The position numbers were made by a program, and so were the translations under genes. Below are positions 55,370-64,000 of a stretch of 64,000 bases of DNA, piece after piece. Below the pieces are notes generated by a model. It ran no database searches and had not been told where the DNA came from. It worked only from the letters and a program-made list of their open reading frames with translations. The stretch's first letter is position 1. Each line of letters begins with the position of its first letter. The DNA lies in the NCBI GenBank assembly GCA_036337035.1, contig JAYZFC010000002.1:1-64000 (forward strand), given 5' to 3'. This DNA is from TMED78 sp036337035. Its GTDB lineage: Bacteria > Pseudomonadota > Gammaproteobacteria > Steroidobacterales > Rariloculaceae.

Positions 55370-57982
55370 CTAATCAAAGTACCGTTGGTATCTAACAAAA
55401 GACTCGCTTGGTCTATTCAGATTAACAGCTGCATTACCATTACCAGTAGAAAAAGAGCCATTAGAAGAATAAACTTCATTCGTAGCATTTCTAATACCAA
55501 AGGTAAGTGACCAATCTTCAGCCGCGCTGTTATATGTAGTGTTAAAGTTAACAACCCTATAAGCATCTTCTCTCATTAACATATGAGGTTCAAACTTAAA
55601 TCTTTGAGCATCCATATACATATAATCAAGTCGAGAAGTAATATTACCACCTGAAACTAAAGGAATACGATGAGTTATACCAAACGTATAATTATTTTCA
55701 GGAGCGTAAGGAAGTACTGCTTCTGAAAGTGGAATACATGTCGTAGTAGGACAATTAGTCTTTGATACTAATGGTGTTGAAAGAGTGCTATCTGTATAAC
55801 CCGGAGCATACCACAGGTATGTACCTGATTGCATAGCATTACCAGCTAGCGAATCAATCTTTGCATCTAATAGGCCGACAGTAGCATCAACACGAAGAGT
55901 ATCACTCACAATCCATAATGCCTCTAATTCGGCACCAGTTAGAATACCCTTACCAACATTCTCAATACCAGTTCCCCCACTTGCTAATCCTGCTGGTCTA
56001 GCGTTGACCTGCATATCATCGTAGGTAGAATTAAATATCGCACCATTTAATCTTAAAGCACCGCCAAATAAATCAGCTTTAGCTCCAATCTCATAATTTG
56101 TTACGTATTCAGGTCTGAAAGCTGGCATAGGTTGAGGCATCCCTTCAGGGAAACGACTAGCAAAACCACCATCACGGAACCCTTTAGCAAAAGAGCCATA
56201 GATCATAGCAGTATCACTAATATCATAAACTAAGCTCAACATAGGATCGGTTTGCGTCCATTCAGCTGTACCCACTGCTTCTTCACAAATATCAGTAACC
56301 TTATCTCTTTCAATCCTTCCATCTCCATTTGAAGTTGGACCACCTGCTGGTTGAGGATTGTTTGCATTTGCAGGGCAATAGTCCCTATGAATAGTTACAT
56401 CAAATGTTTTCTTATCAGTAGTTGTTCTAAGTCCGCCAGTTAAGTGAAGCCTATCTGAAATATGATAGGTTAACTGAGTAAAAAGAGCATTAGAGGTATT
56501 ATCGATGTCTCGGGCAATACGCTGGAATTTTAAACCGCCCACTCCATCGTGCACTGCGTTCATACCACTAGCTCCAGTATAAACAGTACCTGGATGATAG
56601 CTCGTGTTTTGCTTACGGCCTTGAACCACCCACAAGCCATTTACACCAATTAATGATACGACCTCAGTACCTGTTTCTTTAAACAGATATGCACCAGCTG
56701 TGTAATCCAACCTGCCATCCATTGCTTGGCCAGTCAACTGGAACTCTTGAGATCTTCCATCTTGGTGGAAATCATCATTAATATTAGAAAATATTGGGAG
56801 TGGGCTATAATCATGATCATTCATAAAGCTTGATTTAAAGCCACGATAAGCTGTAATCGACCTTAATGTACCATATGCAGTCTCTGTTTCTACTGTTAAG
56901 GCGCTGCCATAGGTAGTTAACCAATTTTCAGGTGTATAATCCACATTACCATTCACATCATAATAAATGGCACCTGTTTCATAAACATCTACACCAGGAT
57001 TATTTGCTTCACCATAACAAAGTTTGTTTGTGTTTCTTCCCTCTGCTGTTGCACAAGCTGCAACTCCTGAAAAAGATGCGCCGCCCATAGGTGTTGAAAC
57101 ATTCCACCAGTTACCTTGCATCAAGACAGAAACAAATTCGCCTGTCGTAGTACCATCAGCACTATAAAGCGCTGCTGGAACTAAAGGAGCTGGGGCCGCC
57201 TTATTATGAGACCAATCTCCAGTAAGATTAACTCTTAAACTATCTGAAGGAGAAAATTCTAACTGGGCACGAACTGCCGAAGTATTATCATCGCCTAACC
57301 AAAGATTATCATAACTAGTAGCCTTAACATAACCGCCTCTAGTTCTTTGCATGATAGAAACCCTGGCTGCTAAGTCATCTACGGCTTCTATAGGTAGATT
57401 AAATGAAGCTCTAAGATTGCTATAACTGTTTTCACCAAATGAAATACTCACTTTTGATTCATAAGCGTCAGGATTAGGTCTTTTAGTCACTAAGTTAACT
57501 GCTCCAGCTAAAGTGTTCCTTCCAAAAAGCGTTCCCTGCGGGCCTCTTAAAACCTCTGCTCTTTCTAAATCAACAAGATCCATCATGCTTCCAATTGATC
57601 TAGCAACATAAACGCCATCAATGTAGATACCTACTGCTGGATCAGTGTTAATTACAAAATCTGATTGTCCAACACCACGCATAAAAATAGTTGGTGAAGC
57701 TGTTAGTCCACTTGTTTGCGATGCTGCCTCAATCATAACATTTGGTGTTGCCTGTGCTAAATCATTAACATTCAACGCACCACGAAGATCAATCTCATCC
57801 TCTGTAAAAGCAGTAACTGCTATTGGAGTATCTTGAAGTGACTCTTCTCTTCTTCTAGCAGTAACCACTATCTCCTCAATTGCAAAAGCACCTCCCGTAG
57901 CTTGGGCAGATGCTTTATCGAAAGAAAAAAATAGTGGAAACAATACAACAGAAAAAAGAGCTGTATATCTCTTATAATTCAC
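55370..57982 (-). CDS. TonB-dependent receptor
   Basis: An 870-residue outer-membrane receptor. The signal peptide ends near KASAQ, followed by a TonB box region EEIVVTARRREESLQDTP. The plug includes GVGQSDFVINTDPAVGIYIDGVYVARSIG and LRGPQGTLFGRNTLAGAVN, typical of receptors in marine and sphingomonad-like carbon-uptake systems, not classic siderophore receptors. Large loops contain Cys pairs. The barrel ends RYQRYFD. No substrate can be named. It lies between selD and tRNA-Sec, with 106 bp of AT-rich sequence before it and no clear partner. Confidence 0.93.
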   Translation of the reverse strand: MNYKRYTALFSVVLFPLFFSFDKASAQATGGAFAIEEIVVTARRREESLQDTPIAVTAFTEDEIDLRGALNVNDLAQATPNVMIEAASQTSGLTASPTIFMRGVGQSDFVINTDPAVGIYIDGVYVARSIGSMMDLVDLERAEVLRGPQGTLFGRNTLAGAVNLVTKRPNPDAYESKVSISFGENSYSNLRASFNLPIEAVDDLAARVSIMQRTRGGYVKATSYDNLWLGDDNTSAVRAQLEFSPSDSLRVNLTGDWSHNKAAPAPLVPAALYSADGTTTGEFVSVLMQGNWWNVSTPMGGASFSGVAACATAEGRNTNKLCYGEANNPGVDVYETGAIYYDVNGNVDYTPENWLTTYGSALTVETETAYGTLRSITAYRGFKSSFMNDHDYSPLPIFSNINDDFHQDGRSQEFQLTGQAMDGRLDYTAGAYLFKETGTEVVSLIGVNGLWVVQGRKQNTSYHPGTVYTGASGMNAVHDGVGGLKFQRIARDIDNTSNALFTQLTYHISDRLHLTGGLRTTTDKKTFDVTIHRDYCPANANNPQPAGGPTSNGDGRIERDKVTDICEEAVGTAEWTQTDPMLSLVYDISDTAMIYGSFAKGFRDGGFASRFPEGMPQPMPAFRPEYVTNYEIGAKADLFGGALRLNGAIFNSTYDDMQVNARPAGLASGGTGIENVGKGILTGAELEALWIVSDTLRVDATVGLLDAKIDSLAGNAMQSGTYLWYAPGYTDSTLSTPLVSKTNCPTTTCIPLSEAVLPYAPENNYTFGITHRIPLVSGGNITSRLDYMYMDAQRFKFEPHMLMREDAYRVVNFNTTYNSAAEDWSLTFGIRNATNEVYSSNGSFSTGNGNAAVNLNRPSESFVRYQRYFD

Positions 57983-58088
57983 ACTGTTCTCCTATAAAAA
58001 ATTATTACTCTAACACTCTATCTTATATTCATATCTTTATCATTAAATTTCTAAAAAAAACAACATATTTTTGTAAAAAAACAACAAA

Positions 58089-58182
58089 TGGCGGAGGTGG
58101 ATGGGAATCGAACCCACCACCCGATATTATTCAAGTCACTGGTTTTGAAGACCAGGAGAGTCACCAGACTCCATTCACCTCC
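58089..58182 (-). tRNA. selC: Selenocysteine tRNA (anticodon UCA)
   Basis: A 94-nt tRNA with the selenocysteine layout. The acceptor arm has seven pairs (GGAGGTG with CACCTCC-type sequence) plus an A-C mismatch at the eighth position. A 6-bp D-stem (GGAGTC/GACTCT), anticodon loop CTTCAAA with TCA (58148-58146), a long variable arm (ACTTGA/TCGGGT) and an encoded GCCA end are present. It starts 13 bp after the selB stop, so it is probably cut from the selA-selB transcript. Confidence 0.95.
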
Positions 58183-58195
58183 TCATTTTTAAAAA

Positions 58196-59731
58196 TTAAA
58201 ACTTATTTTTGAGCCTTCTATAATCACCAAATCTTTCTGTTATACCAGTAGCGTCAAAATGCTCCATTATTGGTATCACTGATTTTCTAGAACTCGCTAA
58301 TAAGTCCCTAACTTGAGAAATAGTAAATTTATCAGGATATGGAAATTCTTGCTCTATAATTTTCTTTACTTTGTCTAAATTAATTCTATGAGTTAGATAT
58401 TTTATTCTTCTATCATAAAGCTTTAAAGACACTAGCTTTCCTTGTTTTAGTAGCAAGCGATTCATTTGTTTGGCTATTTCGCTACCATCCAAAATATTCT
58501 CTTCAGATTCAATATTGTACTCAAGAGAAAGATATTTCTCTTCAATATTCTTAATCACTTCTAATTGATCTTTATCTAAATTAATATCTAATATGTCTTT
58601 TTTAGAGTGGTTTATTTTTTTTCTTGGTGTTAATACTTCTTTCTTAAAATCTTGTGTATCTATAATCTTAGTTATCTCACCTCCACCTATTGTTTTAGAA
58701 GGAGAAAATGATCTTATTACAAATTTTTCATGTTCATGAGTTACAACAGGTGTATTGAAGAAAAACTTTACTAATGCTTCTTCACCTTGACTCAAAATAT
58801 TTTTTTTACTTATTTTTATTCTAGCTGAAACATCTAAAGTACCAACTAGAACATGAACAATAGAATTATTTTTTAATCTACATGAGGGCCTTTCTAATAT
58901 CTTAATCTTAGCTTCAAATGCTATAGTCTTCTTTAAAAAATTTTGTGAAGAAACGACATTGCCTCTATTTAAATTACTTATCTTTATCCCCCTAAGGTTA
59001 ATTGCAACTCTTTGTCCTTTTTCTGCCTGAGGTACTTCCTTGTTATTAACATGAATACTTCTAATTGACAGCTTTTCTTCCTGTGGAAGTAAAATAACTT
59101 CACTCTTATTATCTAAATTTCCATGTCTTAAAGTACCAGTAACAATCGTTCCAAAACCCTGCTTGTGAAAAACTCTATCTATTGGAAGAAAAAAATTACT
59201 TTCAATGATTTCTTTTTTTTCAAAACTAGCGGCATCTTTAACAAGCAAGCCCTTTAAAGCATCTATTCCAGATCTGCTAATAGAAGATACTTCATGTAAA
59301 TTGAAATTTTTTAAGAAAGTATCTTTCAAAAAGTTCTTAATTTTTTCTCGCTCTTTAATAATTTCATTTTTTGACAATAAATCTATTTTAGTTAAGACAA
59401 CTATGCCTTTATTAATCCCTAGAACAGAAGCAATATCAAGATGTTCTATAGTTTGTGGCATGATTCCTTCATTCACTGCAATTACTAATAAAATACTACT
59501 AATCCCAGATGCCCCAGAAACCATATTTTTTATAAAAGATTCATGGCCAGGCAAATCAATTAAGTCTATAAATGTATTATTAGAATGAATATAAGCAAAG
59601 CCTGGAACAATAGAAAGCCCCCTTTCATGTTCTTCTTTTAAAAGATCTGTATCTATCCCAGTTAATGCTTTAACTAATGATGTCTTACCATGATCAACGT
59701 GGCCAAGCACACCAATTGACATATGTTTCAT
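58196..59731 (-). CDS. selB: Selenocysteine-specific elongation factor, short form
   Basis: A GTPase that brings Sec-tRNA-Sec to UGA codons marked by a SECIS hairpin. G1 is GHVDHGKT (residues 10-17), followed by IDLPGHESF (G3) and TKIDL (G4). The C-terminal winged-helix end is kept (SRKSVIPIMEHFDATGITERFGDYRRL), which resembles the SECIS-binding fourth winged helix. At 511 residues it is about 100 shorter than E. coli SelB (614), the loss lying in the middle helix region. Coupled to selA by a 4-bp ATGA overlap and followed by selC. Confidence 0.95.
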   Translation of the reverse strand: MKHMSIGVLGHVDHGKTSLVKALTGIDTDLLKEEHERGLSIVPGFAYIHSNNTFIDLIDLPGHESFIKNMVSGASGISSILLVIAVNEGIMPQTIEHLDIASVLGINKGIVVLTKIDLLSKNEIIKEREKIKNFLKDTFLKNFNLHEVSSISRSGIDALKGLLVKDAASFEKKEIIESNFFLPIDRVFHKQGFGTIVTGTLRHGNLDNKSEVILLPQEEKLSIRSIHVNNKEVPQAEKGQRVAINLRGIKISNLNRGNVVSSQNFLKKTIAFEAKIKILERPSCRLKNNSIVHVLVGTLDVSARIKISKKNILSQGEEALVKFFFNTPVVTHEHEKFVIRSFSPSKTIGGGEITKIIDTQDFKKEVLTPRKKINHSKKDILDINLDKDQLEVIKNIEEKYLSLEYNIESEENILDGSEIAKQMNRLLLKQGKLVSLKLYDRRIKYLTHRINLDKVKKIIEQEFPYPDKFTISQVRDLLASSRKSVIPIMEHFDATGITERFGDYRRLKNKF

Positions 59732-61119
59732 CAGGAAAATATTTTCTCTAAAGCCTTGTATATATCTTGTACTTGATCCTCTCTTACTGCCCTAAGGTCA
59801 ATATAAACAAAACCTGAATTAATCCTTGAAATAATTGGCGGCTCTGAATCTCTTAGCTGCTTAGCTAAATTATTAGCAGAAATTTTTAATGGCTCAAGCT
59901 TGATAACTGGTGAGGGTATTTTATTATTGGGTAGCGTACCTCCACCAGAATAACTAAATCCATCTTCTATATAGTGTTTAATATTTTTTATATTCTTCAA
60001 AAGATCTGAAAGAAGGACTATTCTTTCTCTAACTTTATCCTGATCTTCACAAATCATTCTTAAAGTTGGAATATCTTTTTTTGGATTATATGGGGGGAAA
60101 TAAAGCCTTAAGGTCTCTGCCAGAGCAGCTAAACTCAGCTTATCAATCCTAAGAGCTCTAAGTAGAGGATTTTTTTTAATTAATGCTATTAGCTCTGCTC
60201 TACCCACCAAGATGCCAGATTGAGGGCCTCCTAATAATTTATCCCCGCTAAAGCTAATTAAATCAACCCCTGCTTCTATACTTTTATGGATTGATGAACT
60301 AAGTCTAATATCATCATTAGAAAGTTCAACCAATGAGCCACATCCTAAATCTTCAATTGTTATTATTTCCTTATTGTGAGCTAGACTCGTAATTTCTTTA
60401 ATATCAGGCTTAGAGGTGTGGCCATATAATTTATAATTACTAGGATGAACAACTAAAATTGCCTTTGATCTTTCAGTTAATGCAGTCCTATAGTCACTAA
60501 GAGCAGTAATATTAGTTGTACCAACTTCTATCATATTAGCGCCACTTTGCTTAATGACATCAGGCATACGAAATGAGTCACCAATTTCAACTAACTCGCC
60601 TCTAGATATAACCACTTCTTGATCTTTAGCAAAAGAATTTATCGCTAACATAAATGCTGCGGCACAATTATTTACAACAATTGCTGCCTCTGCTCCAGTT
60701 AGTTTAGTTATTAAAGACTCAACATGTTTATACCTTGAAGAGCGCTCACCTTTATCTAAACTATATTCTAAATTAGAATAGTTTCTAGCAACCTTATTCA
60801 TCTCTAAAATCGCTTGATCTGCTAGGCACGCCCTACCCAGATTTGTATGCAAAATAACTCCTGTTGCATTTATTACCGGCCTAAAGCTTTTCTTTCTTTT
60901 ATCTAATAATTCATCACGCAATCTATTTAAATAGTCTTGGTTATCAAAAATGGGCAAATAATATGAGCCTTCTTTAACTAATTTTCTGTAATGAGATAAA
61001 TGGCTCCTCATAACATCAGCTACCTCAGAGTGAGAAAATTCATTAGATAATCTCTTTCCTATATCTGAACTCAACCAGCTATCAATCGATGGAATTTTTC
61101 TCAAAAGTTCTTTAATCAT
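59731..61119 (-). CDS. selA: L-seryl-tRNA(Sec) selenium transferase
   Basis: A PLP enzyme that converts Ser-tRNA-Sec to Sec-tRNA-Sec using selenophosphate. The 462-residue length nearly equals E. coli SelA (463). The PLP lysine is K294 in SFSGDKLLGGPQSG. The N-terminal tRNA-binding part (IPSIDSWL; VINATGVILHTNLGRA) is intact. Its start overlaps the stop of the upstream membrane protein gene by 4 bp, and its stop overlaps the selB start, so three genes plus selC form one unit. Confidence 0.97.
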   Translation of the reverse strand: MIKELLRKIPSIDSWLSSDIGKRLSNEFSHSEVADVMRSHLSHYRKLVKEGSYYLPIFDNQDYLNRLRDELLDKRKKSFRPVINATGVILHTNLGRACLADQAILEMNKVARNYSNLEYSLDKGERSSRYKHVESLITKLTGAEAAIVVNNCAAAFMLAINSFAKDQEVVISRGELVEIGDSFRMPDVIKQSGANMIEVGTTNITALSDYRTALTERSKAILVVHPSNYKLYGHTSKPDIKEITSLAHNKEIITIEDLGCGSLVELSNDDIRLSSSIHKSIEAGVDLISFSGDKLLGGPQSGILVGRAELIALIKKNPLLRALRIDKLSLAALAETLRLYFPPYNPKKDIPTLRMICEDQDKVRERIVLLSDLLKNIKNIKHYIEDGFSYSGGGTLPNNKIPSPVIKLEPLKISANNLAKQLRDSEPPIISRINSGFVYIDLRAVREDQVQDIYKALEKIFS

Positions 61120-61841
61120 TGTTTCGACTTTCTATCATATAAGAAAAATGGAAGATAAATTAAAAAAAAGATACCAATACCTATAATAATGTAAAAAGGG
61201 ATCTGGTAAGGAGGATTAGGCATAAAATTAGTTATATTAGTCCCTCCTGGTAAATCTATTAAATACCAATAATTAGCTGGATTACCAGGTGCAAAAAAAT
61301 TAATAGTCAAATTAATAATGTAAATAAAAATAACCATGGCTAAACTAATTGGTATTACTTTTAATAATGATTGAAAGTTAGGGCGCATTTTAAAAACTAT
61401 TGCGGAATAAGAAATGCCCAACCACATAAGCCAATGTCCAAAAAAGAATAATATAAATTGAATATCAGGAAATCCTAAAATTATATCTGGTTGAGTATTT
61501 GCCATCAAACCGCCTGAAATTCCCCAAAAAAAAGCAATTTCAAAGAAAATCTTTCTTTTAGTTAATAAAAAAATAGCAATAGTAAATGAAGAGAAGTGGC
61601 AAAGATGCAAAGGCAACATATTGAGTATTGAAAAAGACTCAGGCCATAAAAAAGGATAGTAGATCGGCTTTGCTAGTTCATTAAGAATAAGTAAGCAGGC
61701 TAATAAATTACCAAGACTATTTTTTAATTTATCGTTATAAGGCAATAGGAGCCAAGGAAATAGCAAAACTGATATAAATATCAATGCCAATACAGTTAAA
61801 TGGTCAAAACCAAATATTTGAAATGGAGCAATTGTTTTCAT
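61116..61841 (-). CDS. TIGR02206-type membrane protein
   Basis: A 241-residue protein with seven hydrophobic helices. LPLHLCHFSSF, FFGHWLMW and NPANYWYLIDLPGG are characteristic of the TIGR02206/YwaF-like membrane family (related to TMEM164). The activity in bacteria is not established. It overlaps selA by 4 bp at the head of the sel operon, so it is coupled to selenocysteine synthesis in expression; whether it is linked in function is unknown. Confidence 0.82.
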   Translation of the reverse strand: MKTIAPFQIFGFDHLTVLALIFISVLLFPWLLLPYNDKLKNSLGNLLACLLILNELAKPIYYPFLWPESFSILNMLPLHLCHFSSFTIAIFLLTKRKIFFEIAFFWGISGGLMANTQPDIILGFPDIQFILFFFGHWLMWLGISYSAIVFKMRPNFQSLLKVIPISLAMVIFIYIINLTINFFAPGNPANYWYLIDLPGGTNITNFMPNPPYQIPFYIIIGIGIFFLIYLPFFLYDRKSKQ

Positions 61842-61884
61842 CTATATATTTCTGCTCAAGCGCTATAATAAAAATATTGTTTAG

Positions 61885-61914
61885 TTTAGAGTATTTTATG
61901 AGAAACTGTATAAT
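61885..61914 (+). promoter_or_regulatory. Predicted promoter of the aminotransferase gene
   Basis: TTTAGA (61885-61890; 4 of 6) and a perfect TATAAT (61909-61914) are spaced by 18 bp, about 65 bp before the start codon. Confidence 0.5.
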
Positions 61915-61925
61915 TATTTTCTTAT

Positions 61926-61949
61926 ATTTAGGTAAAAATATACCTAAAT
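61926..61949 (+). promoter_or_regulatory. Inverted repeat in the aminotransferase leader
   Basis: A perfect 9-bp inverted repeat (ATTTAGGTA ... TACCTAAAT) with a 6-nt AT spacer sits just after the predicted transcription start and 30 bp before the start codon. It could be an operator for a dimeric repressor or a leader hairpin; there is no T-run. Confidence 0.4.
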
Positions 61950-61979
61950 TTAGCTACTTTTAATTTTAGTGGAAAAAAT

Positions 61980-63173
61980 ATGGCTAATAAAAAAGTTATC
62001 GATTACAAAAGCGGTCGGCATTTTTTACAGGTTCCAGGGCCAACTAATGTGCCTGACAGAATTATCCAAGCAATAGCTAAACCAACAATAGATCATAGGG
62101 GGCCAGCTTTCTCAGAGCTTGTTCTTAATATAATTCCCAGACTAAAAAAAATATTTAATACAGATTCACCAATAATGATTTACCCAAGTTCTGCAACTGG
62201 TAGTTGGGAATCAAGTATCGTCAATACTCTAAGCCCTAAAGATAAAATTATGATGTTTGATAGTGGTGATTTTGCTCTTAAATGGAAAATTGTTGCTGAA
62301 AGATTTGGTCTAGAGATTATTTATGTACCTTGTAATTGGAGAGAGGGTATAGACCCAAATGTGATTGAAGAACTGCTCAAAAAAGATACAAAACAAGAAA
62401 TTAAATCAGTAATGGTTGTTCATAATGAAACATCAACTGGGGTTGCCAATTCAATGAAAGAGATTAGGGAAGCAATCAACCAATCGAGGCATCCAGCATT
62501 GCTAATGGTTGATGCTGTTTCTTCGGCTTTCTCAATCGAGTATCTTCAAGATGAATGGGATGTAGATGTAACAATTGCTGGATCTCAAAAAGGACTAATG
62601 TTGCCCCCTGGTTTATCATTTAATGTAGTAAGTGAAAAAGCTCTTAATGCTCATAAAAAAGCAAGCTTGCCAAAAAGCTACTGGAATTGGTCAGATGTGT
62701 TACCTTCAAACGAAACTGGATTTTATCCATACACCCCAGCTACAACTTTACTTTTTGGCTTAAAAGAAGCTCTCATTATGATAGAGGAAGAAGGTATGGA
62801 AAATATCTATAAACGACATTATCATCATTCTCAAGCAACTCAAAAAGCAGTAAAAGCATGGGGATTAGAAAATCATTGTTCAATTCCTAAAAAAAGTAGT
62901 CACACGGTAACCACAGTAAAAATACCAGAAAACTATAGTGCTAATAATCTTCGTTCAGTAATTCTTGAAGAATTTGATATGTCATTAGGAACTGGTCTTG
63001 GAAAATTAATAGATAAAGTATTTAGAATAGGTCATTTAGGTAGCTTTAATGATCTAATGCTCTTAGGTACTCTTTCAGGAGTTGAAATGGGGCTTGAGCT
63101 AGCCAATGTTCCACATAATAAAGGGGGCGTTCAAGCTGCAATGAGTTATTTAATATCTAATAAAAATAATTAA
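61980..63173 (+). CDS. Class V aminotransferase, serine-glyoxylate type
   Basis: A 397-residue PLP enzyme. HFLQVPGPTNVPDRI and IDHRGPAFSEL at the start and IAGSQKGLMLPPGLSF (PLP Lys K204) match serine-glyoxylate aminotransferases (SgaA), which move the amino group of serine to glyoxylate to give hydroxypyruvate and glycine. VVHNETSTG and VDAVSSAFSIE are also typical. A related alanine- or phosphonate-linked class V enzyme is less likely. It is divergent from the sel operon. Confidence 0.88.
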   Translation: MANKKVIDYKSGRHFLQVPGPTNVPDRIIQAIAKPTIDHRGPAFSELVLNIIPRLKKIFNTDSPIMIYPSSATGSWESSIVNTLSPKDKIMMFDSGDFALKWKIVAERFGLEIIYVPCNWREGIDPNVIEELLKKDTKQEIKSVMVVHNETSTGVANSMKEIREAINQSRHPALLMVDAVSSAFSIEYLQDEWDVDVTIAGSQKGLMLPPGLSFNVVSEKALNAHKKASLPKSYWNWSDVLPSNETGFYPYTPATTLLFGLKEALIMIEEEGMENIYKRHYHHSQATQKAVKAWGLENHCSIPKKSSHTVTTVKIPENYSANNLRSVILEEFDMSLGTGLGKLIDKVFRIGHLGSFNDLMLLGTLSGVEMGLELANVPHNKGGVQAAMSYLISNKNN

Positions 63174-63204
63174 ATAACAATCGATTTAACTAATGGGGGT
63201 CATC

Positions 63205-64000
63205 ATGAAAATAATATTATGCATATCAAAGATTGTCAGTTTATTTATTTGTATTTCTTCTTTATCGGTTGCGCAGGAATTTCAAATTTATGGCGAGACC
63301 AATTTTGAAGCAAGTGGAAATCATGAAGCTCATAAGAAATTTATAGAAGGTTTATTACAGCTCCATAACTTTGAATATGACGATGCGAGGAATAGTTTTT
63401 TATTAGCTCAAGATATTGATCCAGATTTTGTTATGGCCTATTGGGGAGAAGCATTAACTTTTGAGCACCCACTGTGGAGTAGACATAATTTACAAGCTTC
63501 AAGAAATGCCTTGGCAAAAATAGCTCAATCAAAAGAAGAAAGAATAAACAAAGCAATAACTGAGAGAGAGAAACATTATATAGAATCTATAGAAATTCTA
63601 TTTGGTGAAGGTAGCCAAGAAGAAAGAGAAATAAATTACTCATTAAAATTAAAAGAAATTTATGAACAATATCCTGATGATCTTGATGCTGCAGCCTTCT
63701 ATGCTTTATCGCTTATCACAATTAGTCACGAAGGTAGAGATTTTTCGCTGTATATGAGGGCTGGCGCTATAACAGAAGATATTTTATTAATTAATCCAAG
63801 GCATCCAGGTGCACTTCATTACGCCATTCATTCCTATGATGATCCAATCCATGCTCCTCTAGGGCTTAGAGCTGCAAAAACTTATGTTGAAGTAGCGCCT
63901 TCTGCTGTTCATGCACTTCATATGGGTTCACACATCTACTTTGCCTTAGGCATGTGGGAATTAGGAACAGAGAGGAATACTCGTTCTTTCGAGGAGGCAA
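63205..64000 (+). CDS. Exported TPR-repeat protein (partial, runs off the window)
   Basis: An open frame that is not closed by a stop before the right edge; 265 codons are visible. The ATG at 63205 has GGGGGT 4 bp upstream. A signal peptide ends near LSVAQ (about residue 24). The mature part shows TPR-like helices (FDYDDARNSF-like; DPDFVMAYWGEALTFEHPLW) and conserved His-rich blocks (HPGALHYAIHSYDDPIHAPLG; ALHMGSHIYFALGMWELG) known in a large family of exported TPR proteins of marine bacteria. The role is unknown. Confidence 0.82.
   Translation, partial: MKIILCISKIVSLFICISSLSVAQEFQIYGETNFEASGNHEAHKKFIEGLLQLHNFEYDDARNSFLLAQDIDPDFVMAYWGEALTFEHPLWSRHNLQASRNALAKIAQSKEERINKAITEREKHYIESIEILFGEGSQEEREINYSLKLKEIYEQYPDDLDAAAFYALSLITISHEGRDFSLYMRAGAITEDILLINPRHPGALHYAIHSYDDPIHAPLGLRAAKTYVEVAPSAVHALHMGSHIYFALGMWELGTERNTRSFEEA

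Noticed and set aside
57910..58212. 100-codon plus-strand open frame across the receptor start and tRNA-Sec
   Set aside because: It runs through the receptor signal peptide and the whole tRNA; the tRNA folds convincingly on the other strand.

Overview
The window is a dense, AT-rich stretch of bacterial chromosome; no gap between genes is longer than about 210 bp. The left end (about 1-9360) carries a gammaproteobacterial housekeeping block: murJ-ribF-ileS-lspA on the minus strand, divergent rpsT (with a TTG start), obgE, rplU-rpmA and ispB. Together with the many exported enzymes, TonB-dependent receptors, sulfatases and a TRAP transporter, this suggests a low-GC marine, SAR86-like gammaproteobacterium. 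The taxon is inferred from gene order and composition and was not tested by phylogeny.

From 9369 onward the content is mostly accessory and catabolic. It includes six sulfatases: a lipoprotein at 9369, a tandem trio at 35198-39557, and an opposed pair of lipoproteins at 44252 and 45959. Two large DUF5916-type surface proteins (11394, 47705) each lie near a lipoprotein sulfatase. A tandem pair of ZnuD-like zinc receptors (14038, 16165) follows a small CxxC protein. A six-gene minus-strand cluster (25148 to 18254) encodes a VOC protein, a DUF6152 protein, a beta-propeller protein, an amidohydrolase, an alpha/beta hydrolase and a cupin. All but the cupin carry export signals. Paralogues of its amidohydrolase, its hydrolase and its DUF6152-like domain recur at 26281, 33225 and 40099. 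PPK2, an enoyl-CoA hydratase, a metallophosphoesterase, a ricin-lectin/esterase fusion and several small membrane proteins lie between these modules.

The region 39683-49909 holds a DoxX protein, a TRAP transporter (dctM-dctQ-dctP) and the opposed sulfatases. The right part (49895-61841) is built around selenium. A membrane-embedded spermidine-synthase-like protein is followed directly by an oxidoreductase-SelD fusion. A minus-strand unit then encodes a membrane protein, SelA, a short SelB and tRNA-Sec. No selenoprotein gene could be identified inside the window. The right end has a serine-glyoxylate-type aminotransferase and the start of a TPR protein that runs off the edge.

Taken together, the accessory part looks like equipment for taking up and trimming sulfated or esterified organic matter outside the cytoplasm, importing the products, and using zinc and selenium enzymes. 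No CRISPR array, insertion sequence, integrase or phage gene was seen.
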